Made by a program: the position numbers and the translations under genes. From Rossellomorea vietnamensis (GTDB lineage: Bacteria; Bacillota; Bacilli; Bacillales; Bacillaceae_B), in the NCBI RefSeq assembly GCF_001305855.1, contig NZ_LIXZ01000010.1, positions 62,001 through 126,000 of the forward strand: 64,000 nucleotides of DNA, given 5' to 3'. Of this stretch, positions 1 through 9,240 are shown piece after piece; the stretch's first letter is position 1, and each line of letters opens with the position of its first letter. Under the pieces are notes generated by a model. The model had not been told where the DNA came from, searched no databases, and saw only the letters and a program-made list of their open reading frames with translations.

Positions 1-57
1 AATAAACAAAGGAGTGGGTAGGGATAAAATGAAGGTCATGATGAAGAGAAGTCAATC

Positions 58-100
58 TTCTTTAAATAAGAAAAGGTTCAGGATTCGATATCCTGAACCT
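58..100 (-). terminator. intrinsic terminator of yumC
   Basis: An 11-bp perfect stem (74-84 with 90-100, 5-base loop) lies just past the yumC stop. Read on the minus strand it is followed by a T-rich tract (TTTTCTTATTT), as expected of a rho-independent terminator. Bases 1-57 hold a short ATG-initiated frame at 29 that I do not regard as a gene. Confidence 0.8.
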
Positions 101-111
101 TCTGAATGGAA

Positions 112-1110
112 TTAATCGTTAAACATGGACGTACTGTGCATCGGCTGTACCCTTGCCTTTGGATCCATATAGGCCTTCGCGTTATTCACCGCTGTCGGTG
201 CCTCCCCGAATCCGCTGGCGATAAGCTTGACTTTCCCGTCATACGTACTGATATCACCTGCTGCATAAATGCCCGGGACATTCGTTTCCATTCTGGAATT
301 AACCACGATTGAGTTCTTTTCGATTTCAAGACCCCAGTCTTTGATCGGACCGAGGGAGGAGACGAATCCGAAATTTACAATCAATTCATCAAGGTCGATG
401 ATTTCCTTTTCGTCGCCTTTCGTTTCCTCAAGTATCAGCTGATTGATCTTCTCTTCATCGACGACCAGCTCAGATGGGACGTATGGTGTTTTCAATTCAA
501 CTTTGGAGTTGTGTAAATTCTCCACGCTGTGCTCATGAGCCCTGAATTTATCCCGTCTATGTACGAGATAAACCTTTTCTGCGATCGGCTCAAGCATAAG
601 AGCCCAGTCAACAGCAGAGTCTCCGCCACCGCAAATGACCACTTTCTTACCTCTGAAATGCTCCAGATTATCGACAAAGTAATGAAGGTTTTTCCCTTCA
701 AACCCGGATGCATGCTCTAGTTCCAGGCGGCGTGGCTGGAAGGCGCCGTTTCCTGCCGTGATGATGATCGTTCTTGAGAAGTGAACTTCTTTATCGGTGG
801 TGAGCTTGAACATACCGTCAGCCTGCTTTTCTACACCTTCTACGGCCTGCTCCAAACAAATGGTCGTTTCGAATTTCGCCATTTGCTCTTTTAAATTATT
901 GACCAGTTCCTGGGCTTTCACTTTAGGAAAACCTGCAACGTCATATATGTATTTCTCAGGATATAGAGTAGCAAGCTGCCCCCCGAGTTGTGGTAAACTC
1001 TCGATGATCTTAACTGATGCTTTTCTCATGCCGCCATAGAACGCTGTAAACAGCCCCGTTGGACCGCCGCCTATGATCGTGATATCATACACTTTTTGAT
1101 CTTCCTTCAA
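112..1110 (-). CDS. yumC: ferredoxin/flavodoxin--NADP+ reductase, type 2 (YumC)
   Basis: A thioredoxin-reductase-like flavoprotein that passes electrons from NADPH to ferredoxin or flavodoxin in the cytoplasm. From the chosen start it has 332 residues, the usual YumC length. It shows the FAD-binding GGGPTG loop at 14-19, the NADPH loop GGGDSA at 161-166 and the C-terminal AAGDIS FAD motif. It lacks the CxxC redox pair of thioredoxin reductases, as this family does. The frame can be extended upstream to an ATG at 1149, but a TTG at 1110 has a GGAGG seven bases before it and gives the N-terminus expected from the B. subtilis protein, so I take the TTG. It is divergent from yumB and followed by its own terminator. 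Confidence 0.93.
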   Translation of the reverse strand: MKEDQKVYDITIIGGGPTGLFTAFYGGMRKASVKIIESLPQLGGQLATLYPEKYIYDVAGFPKVKAQELVNNLKEQMAKFETTICLEQAVEGVEKQADGMFKLTTDKEVHFSRTIIITAGNGAFQPRRLELEHASGFEGKNLHYFVDNLEHFRGKKVVICGGGDSAVDWALMLEPIAEKVYLVHRRDKFRAHEHSVENLHNSKVELKTPYVPSELVVDEEKINQLILEETKGDEKEIIDLDELIVNFGFVSSLGPIKDWGLEIEKNSIVVNSRMETNVPGIYAAGDISTYDGKVKLIASGFGEAPTAVNNAKAYMDPKARVQPMHSTSMFND

Positions 1111-1401
1111 CTGGATCCCTCCAACAATTAAGATGTATTCTGTTTTCATTTATTCTATCATACCGGTTTCGATTCTTCACAATAATCGGCAATATTAGTA
1201 GGAATAATCAGACTTTTATCCGATTGGATGTAAGACCTTTCGGGTAGACGGAGCTTATATGCTTCCCTGTACTATTATTTAAATATTCATAAGTTTTCAA
1301 TTTACGATATACATCTTGAAAATACATCACAAAAAGAATATTATGTAATGTAGACATATTGTTAAGGATTTATGACAATTTTCGCAGGGCTATGGAATAG
1401 T

Positions 1402-1419
1402 TCGTGAAAAAGGTCACAT
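1402..1419. promoter_or_regulatory. possible Rex-type operator upstream of yumB
   Basis: The site carries GTGA-N6-TCAC with the arm spacing of the Rex operator (TTGTGAA-N4-TTCACAA) and matches about 11 of 14 defined positions. Rex represses NADH-linked genes, including the B. subtilis ndh gene. It lies about 200 bases before yumB, upstream of the candidate promoter, so the assignment is tentative. Confidence 0.3.
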
Positions 1420-1480
1420 ACTTTTGTTCTCATATTTTTTATACTCTATTTCCTTTTTCAATGAGGAAAAAACATCGCGT

Positions 1481-1509
1481 TTGATTTGTTTTAGTTTCCT
1501 TTTTATAGG
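1481..1509 (+). promoter_or_regulatory. candidate sigma-A promoter for yumB
   Basis: TTGATT at 1481-1486 and TATAGG at 1504-1509 are separated by 17 bases, about 100 bases before the yumB start. The -10 box is imperfect. The rest of the 1111-1613 divergent gap is AT-rich, with small inverted repeats and no coding frame I trust. Confidence 0.35.
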
Positions 1510-1613
1510 GAAAAAGATAATAGCATCATATTGAACGGGATAAAAACGCATAATGTGGAGGACTCTAATAGTATCCAAAGCAAATTTATCAAAAAAAGGT
1601 GGATGTGATTCAG

Positions 1614-2831
1614 TTGAGAAAGCCAAGAATCGTTGTATTAGGTGCAGGTTATGGTGGATTAATGACGGTTACCCGTCTTCAAAAGCAACTTGGAACAAAT
1701 GAAGCAGAAATTATTTTAATTAATAAGAACGATTATCACTATGAAACCACTTGGTTACACGAAGCTTCCGCAGGTACGCTTCATCATGATCGTGTGCGCT
1801 ACGACGTGAAAGATGTTGTTAACACGAGCAAAGTGAACTTCCTGCAAACGACTGTGGAAGATATCAAAGTGGAAGAGAAGAAAGTCATCACGGGTGAAGG
1901 CGAAGTAGAATTCGATTACCTGGTCGTAGCACTTGGTGCAGAATCAGAAACATTCGGAATTCAAGGCCTTCACGAGCATGCATTCATGATTTCAAACATC
2001 AACTCTGCCCGTCAAATCCGTGAGCACATTGAATTACAATTTGCTACGTATAAGAACGAAGGCGAGTTGAACGATGAACGCTTGACCATCGTTGTCGGTG
2101 GAGCAGGTTTCACTGGTATCGAATTCCTTGGAGAACTTGGTAACCGTGTTCCTGAGCTTTGCCATGAATATGATATCGACCGTAAGAAAGTACGAATCGT
2201 ATGTGTGGAAGCTGCGCCAATGATCCTTCCTGGATTCGATCCGGAGCTTGTGAAATACGCCCGTGCCAAGCTTGAGAAAAAAGGCGTGGAATTCCATATC
2301 GGAACTCCACTAAAAGAAGCTAAAGCAGACAGCGTTGTAATCGCCAAAGGTGAAGATGAAGTCGAAGAAATCAAAGCCGGTACGATTGTATGGGCTGCAG
2401 GTGTCCGCGGTAACTCCGTCATCGAAAGAGCTGGAATCGAAAACATGCGTGCCCGCGTGAAAATCAACAGAGATCTTCGCGCACCAGGCCACGATAACAT
2501 CTTCATCATCGGTGACTGTTCACTGATGATCAATGAAGAAACAGATCGTCCTTACCCGCCGACTGCACAGATCGCCATGCAACAAGGTGAAGTTTGTGCC
2601 CGCAACATCGCTTCTTTACTGCACGGTAAAGAGGATCTGGAATTATTCACTCCAGACATCAAAGGTACAGTATGTTCCCTTGGTGAAGATGATGCAATTG
2701 GTGTCGTTTACGGCAAGAAAATCACTGGTACAAAAGCTTCCTTCATGAAGAAGGTAGTCGACAACCGTGCTCTTTACATGGTTGGTGGACCATCTCTAGT
2801 GTTCAAAAAAGGAAAATTCAAGTTCTTTTAA
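1614..2831 (+). CDS. yumB: type II NADH dehydrogenase-like protein (YumB)
   Basis: A single-subunit, FAD-dependent NADH:menaquinone oxidoreductase of the Ndh-2 family, expected at the inner face of the membrane without proton pumping. Counted from the TTG at 1614 it has 405 residues. It shows the FAD loop LGAGYGG near residue 10, the NADH loop VGGAGFTG near residue 163, and the late GDCS and YPPTAQIA motifs typical of this family. A GTG at 1599 is in frame but has no ribosome binding site; the TTG lies 11 bases after AGGTGG and gives the family N-terminus (MRKP-like). It is divergent from yumC and ends at a strong terminator. B. subtilis has paralogues, so the physiological quinone partner is inferred. 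Confidence 0.9.
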   Translation: MRKPRIVVLGAGYGGLMTVTRLQKQLGTNEAEIILINKNDYHYETTWLHEASAGTLHHDRVRYDVKDVVNTSKVNFLQTTVEDIKVEEKKVITGEGEVEFDYLVVALGAESETFGIQGLHEHAFMISNINSARQIREHIELQFATYKNEGELNDERLTIVVGGAGFTGIEFLGELGNRVPELCHEYDIDRKKVRIVCVEAAPMILPGFDPELVKYARAKLEKKGVEFHIGTPLKEAKADSVVIAKGEDEVEEIKAGTIVWAAGVRGNSVIERAGIENMRARVKINRDLRAPGHDNIFIIGDCSLMINEETDRPYPPTAQIAMQQGEVCARNIASLLHGKEDLELFTPDIKGTVCSLGEDDAIGVVYGKKITGTKASFMKKVVDNRALYMVGGPSLVFKKGKFKFF

Positions 2832-2850
2832 GTCTTGAATGATTGAATGA

Positions 2851-2880
2851 AAGCAGAGTGGATTCCACTCTGCTTTTTAT
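2851..2880 (+). terminator. terminator of yumB
   Basis: A 10-11 bp GC-rich stem (AGCAGAGTGG and its complement) with a tight loop is followed by TTTTTAT, 20 bases after the yumB stop. Confidence 0.85.
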
Positions 2881-2910
2881 TATGGGAGAATGTAGAGGGA
2901 GGTGCTTATA

Positions 2911-3393
2911 ATGAAAAGGGGTAAGGTATGGTTGGCCGTTGCAGGTCTGGTCATTGATGAACATGGTAGATGGCTGGTGGTCAAGAAGAAATACAGCGGA
3001 TTGAAAGGGATGTGGTCCCTTCCAGCAGGATTTGTGAACGCCGGGGAAACAGTCGATGAAGCAGTCATAAGAGAAGTGAAGGAAGAAACGGGATTACATA
3101 CGACCATCAAAGGGATCATCGGTGTAAGATCAGGGGTCATCCAACAGGACATCAGCGACAATATGATGATTTTTCTGCTGGAGAATGAGGGAATTTCTTC
3201 TATTGAAAAAGAAGAAGCTGAATTATGGGATGTCCAGTGGAAGTCCCCTCAGGAACTACTGGCAGATGAGAAGACATCCGTGATGGTGCATGAGATGATC
3301 AAACGCATGGGCTCTCAACAGAAATTGAATATGATAGAAGGCATCAATCCAGGGGAGCAGTTCGCCTACACAGAATATCATTTATTTTTATAA
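2911..3393 (+). CDS. Nudix hydrolase
   Basis: A 160-residue Nudix-family pyrophosphohydrolase acting on a nucleoside diphosphate linked to another moiety; the substrate cannot be read from sequence. The Nudix box is intact near residues 40-62: G-x5-E-x7-RE-V-x-EE-x-G-L, with the metal-binding REVKEE core. A GTG at 2902 is in frame, but GGGAGG sits about 8 bases before the ATG at 2911, which is preferred. It stands alone between the yumB terminator and yuiA. No terminator is visible directly after it, so some read-through into yuiA is possible. Confidence 0.85.
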   Translation: MKRGKVWLAVAGLVIDEHGRWLVVKKKYSGLKGMWSLPAGFVNAGETVDEAVIREVKEETGLHTTIKGIIGVRSGVIQQDISDNMMIFLLENEGISSIEKEEAELWDVQWKSPQELLADEKTSVMVHEMIKRMGSQQKLNMIEGINPGEQFAYTEYHLFL

Positions 3394-3551
3394 AATTCTG
3401 TAAAATTTACGAAAGAAAGAGATAATGAAAGAAAAACATAAATGTATTCGCTTTCTTAAAGGTACATCCCCTATAATGTCCCTTTTCTTTATTTAGGATA
3501 GATGATATATTATCAGAAAATTAAGAAATTAAAGAAAAGGGAGAGGGAAAA

Positions 3552-3677
3552 ATGAGAGCTACTGCGAATGCTAAAACGAAATACTGTCTTTATTGTTCAG
3601 GAAAAGGATACTTTCAGTTAGTATTGGGTGGTTCTGAAACGTGTCCGTGCTGCGGAGGCAGCGGGAAACAGAAATAA
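3552..3677 (+). CDS. yuiA: small zinc-ribbon-like protein YuiA
   Basis: A 41-residue protein with two CxxCxGxG motifs, CLYCSGKG and CPCCGGSG, the DnaJ-type zinc-binding pattern, joined by about 15 residues. It is therefore likely to fold around one zinc ion. A purine-rich GGGAGAGGG ribosome binding site precedes the ATG. Its position before yuiB and its sequence match B. subtilis YuiA, for which I know no established function. The two motifs argue strongly that this short frame is real. Confidence 0.85.
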   Translation: MRATANAKTKYCLYCSGKGYFQLVLGGSETCPCCGGSGKQK

Positions 3678-3702
3678 CCCCCTAAAGGATAGAGAATGAA
3701 AA

Positions 3703-3766
3703 GAGACCTAACGAAGGTGGATACTTCCCTTGTGAAGTATGGAAACCGTTGTTGGGTCTTTTTTTA
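3703..3766 (+). terminator. branched terminator-like hairpin after yuiA
   Basis: An outer stem pairs AGACCTAAC (3704-3712) with GTTGGGTCT (3751-3759, one G-U pair). It encloses a second 7-bp hairpin, ATACTTC (3721-3727) with GAAGTAT (3734-3740), and is followed by seven T residues. The T tract suggests a terminator. The inner hairpin is unusual for one, so a leader-RNA role ahead of yuiB is an alternative. Confidence 0.6.
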
Positions 3767-3885
3767 TGTCCGGATGAAAATAAGTTTATTTTGTGAATAA
3801 GTGACAAATCTTTCCCTGAAAATATTGACGCTTACATTTCACTCGGGGTACACTATTCTTTAGTGTTATGGAGGTGTAATTTGAA

Positions 3886-4203
3886 ATGCCTATACATGTA
3901 ATGATTATATCGATGCTTCTATTTTTTGTTCTATTTTTCGGAATAGGGTTTTTGTTAAATATGTTATTGCGCATGACGTGGATCATGGCCATCATTTATC
4001 CGATTGTCGTTATTTTTATCGTAGACGAAGTGCGTGTTATAGATTATTTCCGAAATGCAGGGGAGTCTTTTTCAGAACTTGGGACAAGACTCAGCCACTT
4101 GGCCGTAGCCGATCTCGTCATTCTCGGAAGCGGCCTCGCAGGAGCCATCCTGTCAGGCATCGTAATGAGAATACTAAGAGCAAAAGGATACCGAATGTTC
4201 TAA
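3886..4203 (+). CDS. yuiB: small membrane protein YuiB
   Basis: A 105-residue integral membrane protein. Residues 5-30 and 31-48 form two closely spaced hydrophobic segments separated by a short basic turn, and a third lies at about 75-95, before the basic tail. It matches B. subtilis YuiB in length, in the FFVLFFGIGF stretch and in gene order. GGAGGTG lies about 9 bases before the ATG. No enzymatic motif is present and the function is unknown. Confidence 0.85.
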   Translation: MPIHVMIISMLLFFVLFFGIGFLLNMLLRMTWIMAIIYPIVVIFIVDEVRVIDYFRNAGESFSELGTRLSHLAVADLVILGSGLAGAILSGIVMRILRAKGYRMF

Positions 4204-4205
4204 CC

Positions 4206-4257
4206 AAATCCGTTTAACCGGGAACGTAAGTCCCGAGGTTGAACGGATTTTTTATTT
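4206..4257 (+). terminator. terminator of yuiB
   Basis: AATCCGTT-AACC pairs with GGTT-AACGGATT around a small inner GGGA/TCCC hairpin and is followed by TTTTTTATTTTT. Confidence 0.8.
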
Positions 4258-4406
4258 TTATCTAAGTAAGTATTTTAGAGGATGGAACATACTAGTTGAA
4301 GGAAAGAATCACCCCGCTTTAACGGGGGATTTTCAACGAAAAGTCCACTTCAAATAATTTCCAAATATTGAAACTATTCGATTTTTTTATCAATTTATGC
4401 ATATAT

Positions 4407-4442
4407 CTCCTCCCGAATGGGAAGTATGTAGGGTGGGAGGAG
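4407..4442 (+). promoter_or_regulatory. inverted repeat that can mask the yuiC ribosome binding site
   Basis: CTCCTCCC at 4407-4414 is the exact complement of GGGAGGAG at 4435-4442, which is the yuiC Shine-Dalgarno sequence, with a 20-base loop. If both are on the transcript, the pairing would hide the ribosome binding site. Complementarity is seen directly; a regulatory role is inferred. Confidence 0.45.
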
Positions 4443-4449
4443 TGAATAC

Positions 4450-5154
4450 ATGAATCTGTTTAAAATTTGGACAAAAAGATTCGTTATGGTCAGTTTGTTT
4501 ATCCTTGCACTCGCCACGACCTTTCAATCGGTGTCGGGAGTAGAGGCGCAAACCTTGAAAACCTGGATGATGGACAAGGGTGACAATGATCTAAAGAGTC
4601 TCCAAGATAAAGAGCATAAGACAAATCCCCTGAATTTGTCATTCAAGTTTCTTAAAAGGTTTACAGGCAATGAGACAAAAGTGTCAGCCAGTGCTTCTGT
4701 TAAGCCTGCAACATTGGAAGAATCCATTGATTGGGATCAATATACGAAACATACGGTTGTAGCGACGGGCTATACTGCCGGCGTTGAATCGACGGGGAAG
4801 GACCCTGGTCATCCCCTTTACGGCATTACATATTCGGGAGTGAAGGTGAAGCGTGATCTGTATTCGACGATCGCAGCGGATATTTCCGTCTATCCAATCG
4901 GTACCATCCTGTTTATCCCGCATTATGGATATGGGGTCGTAGCCGATACAGGGAGCGCGATCAAAGGAAATAAAGTAGACCTGTATTATGAAACAGTGGA
5001 CGACGTTTATAATGAATGGGGCAAGCAGACCCTGGACGTCTACGTGGTCCAGATGGGTACGGGTGAGTTATCCGAAAAGGATTTGACCGATCTTAATGAG
5101 AACAAATCGATGCAAGTCTTCAGGCAGCAGATACTATCACCTGAAAAGGAATAG
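4450..5154 (+). CDS. yuiC: exported 3D-domain protein YuiC, putative peptidoglycan lytic enzyme
   Basis: A 234-residue secreted or membrane-tethered protein. The N-terminus is basic with a hydrophobic core at about 12-30, a signal peptide or anchor. A linker of about 60 residues leads to the C-terminal 3D domain (about 95-220), recognised by ATGYT, a central AAD and [11 protein letters not shown] followed by VDLY, whose three Asp residues name the domain. Homologous Sps-type proteins cleave glycan strands in an MltA-like fold. Spacing to the GGGAGGAG site is ideal, but that site is also half of an inverted repeat. It is a single-gene unit with its own terminator; in spore-formers such proteins can act in growth, stationary phase or resuscitation. 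Confidence 0.87.
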   Translation: MNLFKIWTKRFVMVSLFILALATTFQSVSGVEAQTLKTWMMDKGDNDLKSLQDKEHKTNPLNLSFKFLKRFTGNETKVSASASVKPATLEESIDWDQYTKHTVVATGYTAGVESTGKDPGHPLYGITYSGVKVKRDLYSTIAADISVYPIGTILFIPHYGYGVVADTGSAIKGNKVDLYYETVDDVYNEWGKQTLDVYVVQMGTGELSEKDLTDLNENKSMQVFRQQILSPEKE

Positions 5155-5158
5155 AGAC

Positions 5159-5190
5159 GGGCACGCAGTCGAACTGCGTGCTTTATTTAT
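5159..5190 (+). terminator. terminator of yuiC
   Basis: GCACGCAGT pairs with ACTGCGTGC around a CGA loop and is followed by TTTATTTAT. Confidence 0.85.
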
Positions 5191-5306
5191 GTGCCGCCTG
5201 CCTTGGGTAGAGGGGCACATCAGCTAAGAAAAGGTGCAATCAGTTTAGCAACAGTGTAAAAAGGGAAAAAGTAAAGTGAGATTCGAAACCAAAAGGAGTG
5301 GAAGAT

Positions 5307-6197
5307 ATGAACAAAAGTCAATTCGACAAAATGAAGAACGGAAAGGGATTCATCGCGGCGCTTGATCAAAGCGGCGGCAGTACGCCGAAGGCATTGGCAG
5401 GGTACGGCGTGAAGGAAGACTCCTACTCAAATGAAGACGAAATGTTTGATAAGGTCCATGAAATGAGGACGAGAATCATCACTTCCCCATCTTTCAGCCC
5501 CGATAGGATCCTAGGGGTCATTCTGTTTGAACAAACGATGGACCGGGAAATCAAAGGTCAATATACAGGGGATTACCTTGCAGATAAAGGCATCGTCCCT
5601 TTCCTGAAAGTGGATAAAGGACTGGCGGAAGAGGAAAATGGTGTACAGCTCATGAAACCGATCCCTGACTTGGATGAGACTCTGCGCCGTGCCTCTGAAC
5701 GGAAGATTTTCGGTACGAAAATGCGCTCAGTCATTCATGAACCGAACACGAGCGGCATCAAAGAAGTCGTAGAACAGCAATTCAAGTTTGGAAAACGCAT
5801 CATTGCTGCCGGTTTGGTTCCGATCATAGAACCTGAAGTCAACATTCACAGCGAACAAAAGGAAAAATCTGAAGAGATTTTGTGCGATGAAATTTTGAAA
5901 CACTTGAATGAATTATCAGAAGAGGAAAACGTCATGCTGAAGCTCTCAATTCCGACGAAAGCGAATGCGTATAAAAAACTGGTTGAACATCCACGTGTCG
6001 TGCGGGTCGTCGCACTTTCCGGAGGCTACTCCCGCGATGAAGCGAATGAAAAGCTGAAGGAAAATGACGGGGTGATTGCAAGCTTCTCCAGGGCATTGGC
6101 TGCTGATCTGTACGCCGATCAATCACAGGAAGAGTTTGATGCAGCGTTGAAAAAGGCTGTTGATTCGATATATGATGCCTCGGTTCATAAGAACTGA
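5307..6197 (+). CDS. fda: fructose-bisphosphate aldolase, class I
   Basis: Cleaves fructose 1,6-bisphosphate reversibly to dihydroxyacetone phosphate and glyceraldehyde 3-phosphate through a Schiff-base lysine. The 296 residues match the staphylococcal Fda type along the whole length: [17 protein letters not shown] at the start, [31 protein letters not shown] with a candidate Schiff-base Lys, LSGGYSR and a final SIYDAS. An in-frame GTG at 5298 lies inside the ribosome binding site; the ATG at 5307, placed after AAAGGAGTG, is the start. It is a single-gene unit. B. subtilis depends on a class II aldolase, so this enzyme is an accessory or replacement aldolase at this site. Confidence 0.92.
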   Translation: MNKSQFDKMKNGKGFIAALDQSGGSTPKALAGYGVKEDSYSNEDEMFDKVHEMRTRIITSPSFSPDRILGVILFEQTMDREIKGQYTGDYLADKGIVPFLKVDKGLAEEENGVQLMKPIPDLDETLRRASERKIFGTKMRSVIHEPNTSGIKEVVEQQFKFGKRIIAAGLVPIIEPEVNIHSEQKEKSEEILCDEILKHLNELSEEENVMLKLSIPTKANAYKKLVEHPRVVRVVALSGGYSRDEANEKLKENDGVIASFSRALAADLYADQSQEEFDAALKKAVDSIYDASVHKN

Positions 6198-6225
6198 TGG
6201 AATGAGGAATCGTTAAGGACAAAGA

Positions 6226-6274
6226 AAAAGAACATGCCTGCTCGCCTAAGCGTGAGCAGGCATGTTCTTTTATG
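6226..6274. terminator. bidirectional terminator between fda and the cobalamin-binding-like gene
   Basis: A stem of about 15 bp (AGAACATGCCTGCTC with its complement) has T-rich tracts on both sides and lies between convergent genes. Confidence 0.85.
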
Positions 6275-6278
6275 TGAA

Positions 6279-7070
6279 TCAGATCGCAGAATCATTATAC
6301 AAACCAGGATGCAGCAACCGTGCAAGTTTCTCGGCCCCTTTCAACAAAAGAGGGGATGGCCTGCAATAGAGTGCTTCTTCCAGGACAAAAATTCGGTCTT
6401 CTTGTACTGCATCAAGTGTATTCCAACCAGGGCGTTTCTTCACGATCTCAGGCTTGACCCTGCTTTGTTGCACACCTACCCATGCCAGGCAGATGTAATC
6501 CGGGTTACGCTTTAATACGTCTTCCCATTCGGTTTGAACACTTGCCAAGTCCACATCTTCAAAAAGGTTCCGGGCCCCGACCATTGTGCTTAATTCGGTC
6601 AGCCAGTTGACCCTCCCGGGGGTGAAGACCGGTTTAGGCCACCACTCCCAATATAGGGAAGGAGGATTTGAAACCTTGTTTCCGATTGTCTTTAAACGTT
6701 CGACAGTATCCATGAATTCCTGTTGCCGTTTTAAGGCATGTTCTTCGATCCCGCACGCTTTTCCCACTGTTAAGAGATCATCGGCAATGTCAGTAAAACT
6801 CTGGGGATTCAAGGTGATGTGGGGTATATTTCTTCTTTCAAGTTCTTCTATATTCTTTTCCATACCAGGTACGCTTAAGGATGAAAACACCAGATCCGGC
6901 TTCAATGACTCCAATTTATCCATGTTAATCGACAGGTCCGGTCCGAGCTGTGGGAGGGACTTTACCTCCCTGGGATAATCGGAGTAATCATCGACGCCTG
7001 CAAGAAGGGGTGTCAATCCCAGATAATCAATGATTTCTGTATTACTGGGGCAAATGGAAACGATTTTCAT
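6279..7070 (-). CDS. cobalamin-binding-type (BtuF-like) protein without signal peptide
   Basis: A 263-residue protein of the type III periplasmic-binding fold (PF01497-like), the group that holds BtuF and siderophore-binding proteins. It starts with the family strand IVSICPSNTEIIDYLG and has the central DLVFSS, YWEWWPKPVFTPG and WVGVQQ segments. There is no signal peptide and no lipobox Cys, so it would stay in the cytoplasm. The ATG at 7070 lies seven bases after AGGAG; an in-frame GTG at 7076 is too close to it. It starts 10 bases after the yuiD stop and is probably co-transcribed with yuiD. The ligand is inferred from the family only; no permease or ATPase is adjacent. Confidence 0.75.
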   Translation of the reverse strand: MKIVSICPSNTEIIDYLGLTPLLAGVDDYSDYPREVKSLPQLGPDLSINMDKLESLKPDLVFSSLSVPGMEKNIEELERRNIPHITLNPQSFTDIADDLLTVGKACGIEEHALKRQQEFMDTVERLKTIGNKVSNPPSLYWEWWPKPVFTPGRVNWLTELSTMVGARNLFEDVDLASVQTEWEDVLKRNPDYICLAWVGVQQSRVKPEIVKKRPGWNTLDAVQEDRIFVLEEALYCRPSPLLLKGAEKLARLLHPGLYNDSAI

Positions 7071-7080
7071 GCTCACACTC

Positions 7081-7560
7081 CTAGACGATGAATAAATAAT
7101 GAAGCAGAAGGGTCAGGATGATTCCTGAAAGTCCGCCAAAGAATACTTCTATAGGTTTATGTCCAAGTAATTCCTTCAGCTCCTTGCGCTTCTCCTGTTC
7201 AGGTTTGTTCTGCCAGCCTTTGGCTTCTGACATGAATCGCTGGAAGTCCACCATCAATTGATTGAGGACAATCGCCTGCTCTCCTGCCTGCCTTCTGACA
7301 CCCGTTGCATCAAACATCGTAATGATGGCAAACATGGCAGATACGGCGAAAATAGGAGAAGAGAGTCCTACTTCAAGGGCGACCCCGGTCGATAATGCAG
7401 TCACGGCTGCTGAATGGGAACTCGGCATCCCGCCTGTCGAGGTGATCAATGACCAATTCAATTCCCTCGTCGCGATAAACTGAATGGGAACCTTTACAAA
7501 TTGAGCAAAAAAGATGGAAAATAAAGACGCCCATAATGGAAAATTATACAATACTTCCAT
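7081..7560 (-). CDS. yuiD: divergent PAP2-family membrane protein YuiD
   Basis: A 159-residue membrane protein of the YuiD/DUF212 family, related to acid phosphatase/vanadium haloperoxidase (PAP2) proteins. It carries the GGMPSSHSA signature near residue 45, equivalent to the central phosphatase motif, and VRRQAGEQ downstream, within about four hydrophobic segments. The substrate is likely a lipid-linked or small phosphate ester, but this is inferred. A GTG at 7575 is in frame without a ribosome binding site; the ATG at 7560 gives the family N-terminus MEVLYNFP. It is divergent from pepA. Confidence 0.85.
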   Translation of the reverse strand: MEVLYNFPLWASLFSIFFAQFVKVPIQFIATRELNWSLITSTGGMPSSHSAAVTALSTGVALEVGLSSPIFAVSAMFAIITMFDATGVRRQAGEQAIVLNQLMVDFQRFMSEAKGWQNKPEQEKRKELKELLGHKPIEVFFGGLSGIILTLLLHYLFIV

Positions 7561-7717
7561 GCTGTGAAATGCCACCCTTTCAATTGATTGAATAAAAATA
7601 ATGTTCTCATTATATCATACCCTATTCCCCCGTCGTATAACGTTGCCAAGTAGATTGTTAGAAAGTCGAAATAATTGGACATCTCCGCTATAATAGAGAG
7701 TGGAGGTGTCTGTGAAA

Positions 7718-9223
7718 ATGAAATTTTCGATCAATCAAAATGAAGTAACCAATGCAAATGGAGAATGCCTGATCGTAGGTATTTACAATCAGCCGACATT
7801 CGAAGGAGAGTTGAAAGAGCTCGATCATAAGTTTGAAGGCTATCTTACACAACTTGTGAAGGATGGGGACATTTCTTCCAAGCACAAGAAAGTATCCAAG
7901 ATACATACGTTTGGAAAACTAGAAGCGAAAAGAATAGTCTTCGTAGGACTTGGAAAACAAAAGGACCTTACGTTTGATCTATTAAAAGAATCATTGGGCT
8001 CTGCGTCCAAATCTTTAAAAAATATGAAAGTGTCCTCTTTTTCTGTCGCACTCGACACATTTGTTTCTGAGGAGATGGCGGCAACGGATGTGGCTCATGC
8101 CTTCATGGAAGCCTTTACGATGTCTACCTATGAATTCCACGGCTATAAGAAGAAATCAAATGAACCGGAAGTACATGTTGAAGCGATCGAATTTTATACA
8201 AATGGAGATTCGAAAGAAGTCGAGACGGCTTTACACATCGGTTCTGCCTTCGGGAATGGAGTGAACTCAGCCCGTACACTGGTGAACACACCTGGTAATC
8301 TATTAACCTCGACTAAATTGGCGGAGTACGCTCTGGAACTGGCTGAAAGATACAACTTCGAGGTGGAAATCCTAGACAAGGAAGAAATGGAGCACCTCGG
8401 AATGGGCGCACTTCTAGCCGTGAACCAGGGATCCGTTGAACCTCCGAAGATGATCGTCCTTAAGTACAACGGGAAAGAGGACTGGAAAGATGTCATCGGT
8501 TTAGTCGGGAAAGGGATCACGTTTGACACAGGCGGCTACTCCCTGAAGCCCAAAGACGGAATCGTCGGTATGAAAACCGATATGGGCGGCGCAGCGGCAG
8601 TACTCGGTGCCATGGAAATCATTGGTGAGATCAAACCGGAACAAAATGTCGTTGCCGTCATCCCGTCAACGGACAATATGGTGAGCGGCTCTGCATTCAA
8701 GCCGGACGATGTGATTACCTCCATGAGCGGTAAAACCATTGAAGTATTAAATACGGACGCAGAGGGGCGTCTCGCGCTTGCTGACGGAATGACCTATGCA
8801 AAGCATCAGGGAGCCAACTATTTAGTGGATGTTGCAACCTTGACAGGTGGAGTCATCGTGGCTCTTGGTGAGGATAAAACCGGTGCCCTTACAAATCATG
8901 AAGCATTCTTCGAGCAGGTGCTGGAAGCTTCAGGGGAATCAGGTGAATTTATCTGGCGTCTTCCTTATACGGAAAATGATAAAAAGCGGGTCCGCGGAAG
9001 TGATATTGCCGATTTGAACAACTCACCGGGACGTGCAGGCCATGCCATCATGGGTGGAGCCTTCGTCGGTGAATTCGCCGAAGGACTTCCTTGGGTACAC
9101 CTGGACATCGCTGGTACGGCTACAACGAAAGGAAGCCATGATCTCGGACCTTCAGGGGCCACAGGCGTCATGGCAAGAACCCTTGCCTTACTGGTCGAAC
9201 GATTTGTGCCTTTAGAGAAATAA
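7718..9223 (+). CDS. pepA: leucyl aminopeptidase, M17 family (YuiE/PepA)
   Basis: A cytosolic, normally hexameric metallo-exopeptidase that removes N-terminal residues, notably Leu, from peptides. Its 501 residues have the variable N-terminal domain and the C-terminal catalytic domain with the M17 signature NTDAEGRL, the metal/catalytic stretch [21 protein letters not shown] and the late HLDIAGTA motif. The start is ambiguous: GGAGGTG is followed by GTG at 7712 (5-base spacer) and ATG at 7718 (11-base spacer); I list the ATG. It is a monocistronic unit with a terminator. Confidence 0.92.
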   Translation: MKFSINQNEVTNANGECLIVGIYNQPTFEGELKELDHKFEGYLTQLVKDGDISSKHKKVSKIHTFGKLEAKRIVFVGLGKQKDLTFDLLKESLGSASKSLKNMKVSSFSVALDTFVSEEMAATDVAHAFMEAFTMSTYEFHGYKKKSNEPEVHVEAIEFYTNGDSKEVETALHIGSAFGNGVNSARTLVNTPGNLLTSTKLAEYALELAERYNFEVEILDKEEMEHLGMGALLAVNQGSVEPPKMIVLKYNGKEDWKDVIGLVGKGITFDTGGYSLKPKDGIVGMKTDMGGAAAVLGAMEIIGEIKPEQNVVAVIPSTDNMVSGSAFKPDDVITSMSGKTIEVLNTDAEGRLALADGMTYAKHQGANYLVDVATLTGGVIVALGEDKTGALTNHEAFFEQVLEASGESGEFIWRLPYTENDKKRVRGSDIADLNNSPGRAGHAIMGGAFVGEFAEGLPWVHLDIAGTATTKGSHDLGPSGATGVMARTLALLVERFVPLEK

Positions 9224-9240
9224 TGTTATTTGCACGACGG

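Noticed and set aside
29-111. Short ATG-initiated reading frame at the window start
   Set aside because: It runs through the yumC terminator hairpin and has no recognisable product.
5190-5220. GTGCC/GGGCAC hairpin before fda
   Set aside because: The stem is short, the loop large, and there is no T-run; the yuiC terminator just before it already explains the region.
7061-7080. Cobalamin riboswitch for the BtuF-like gene
   Set aside because: The gene follows yuiD by 10 bases, and no B12-box-like sequence is present before yuiD.
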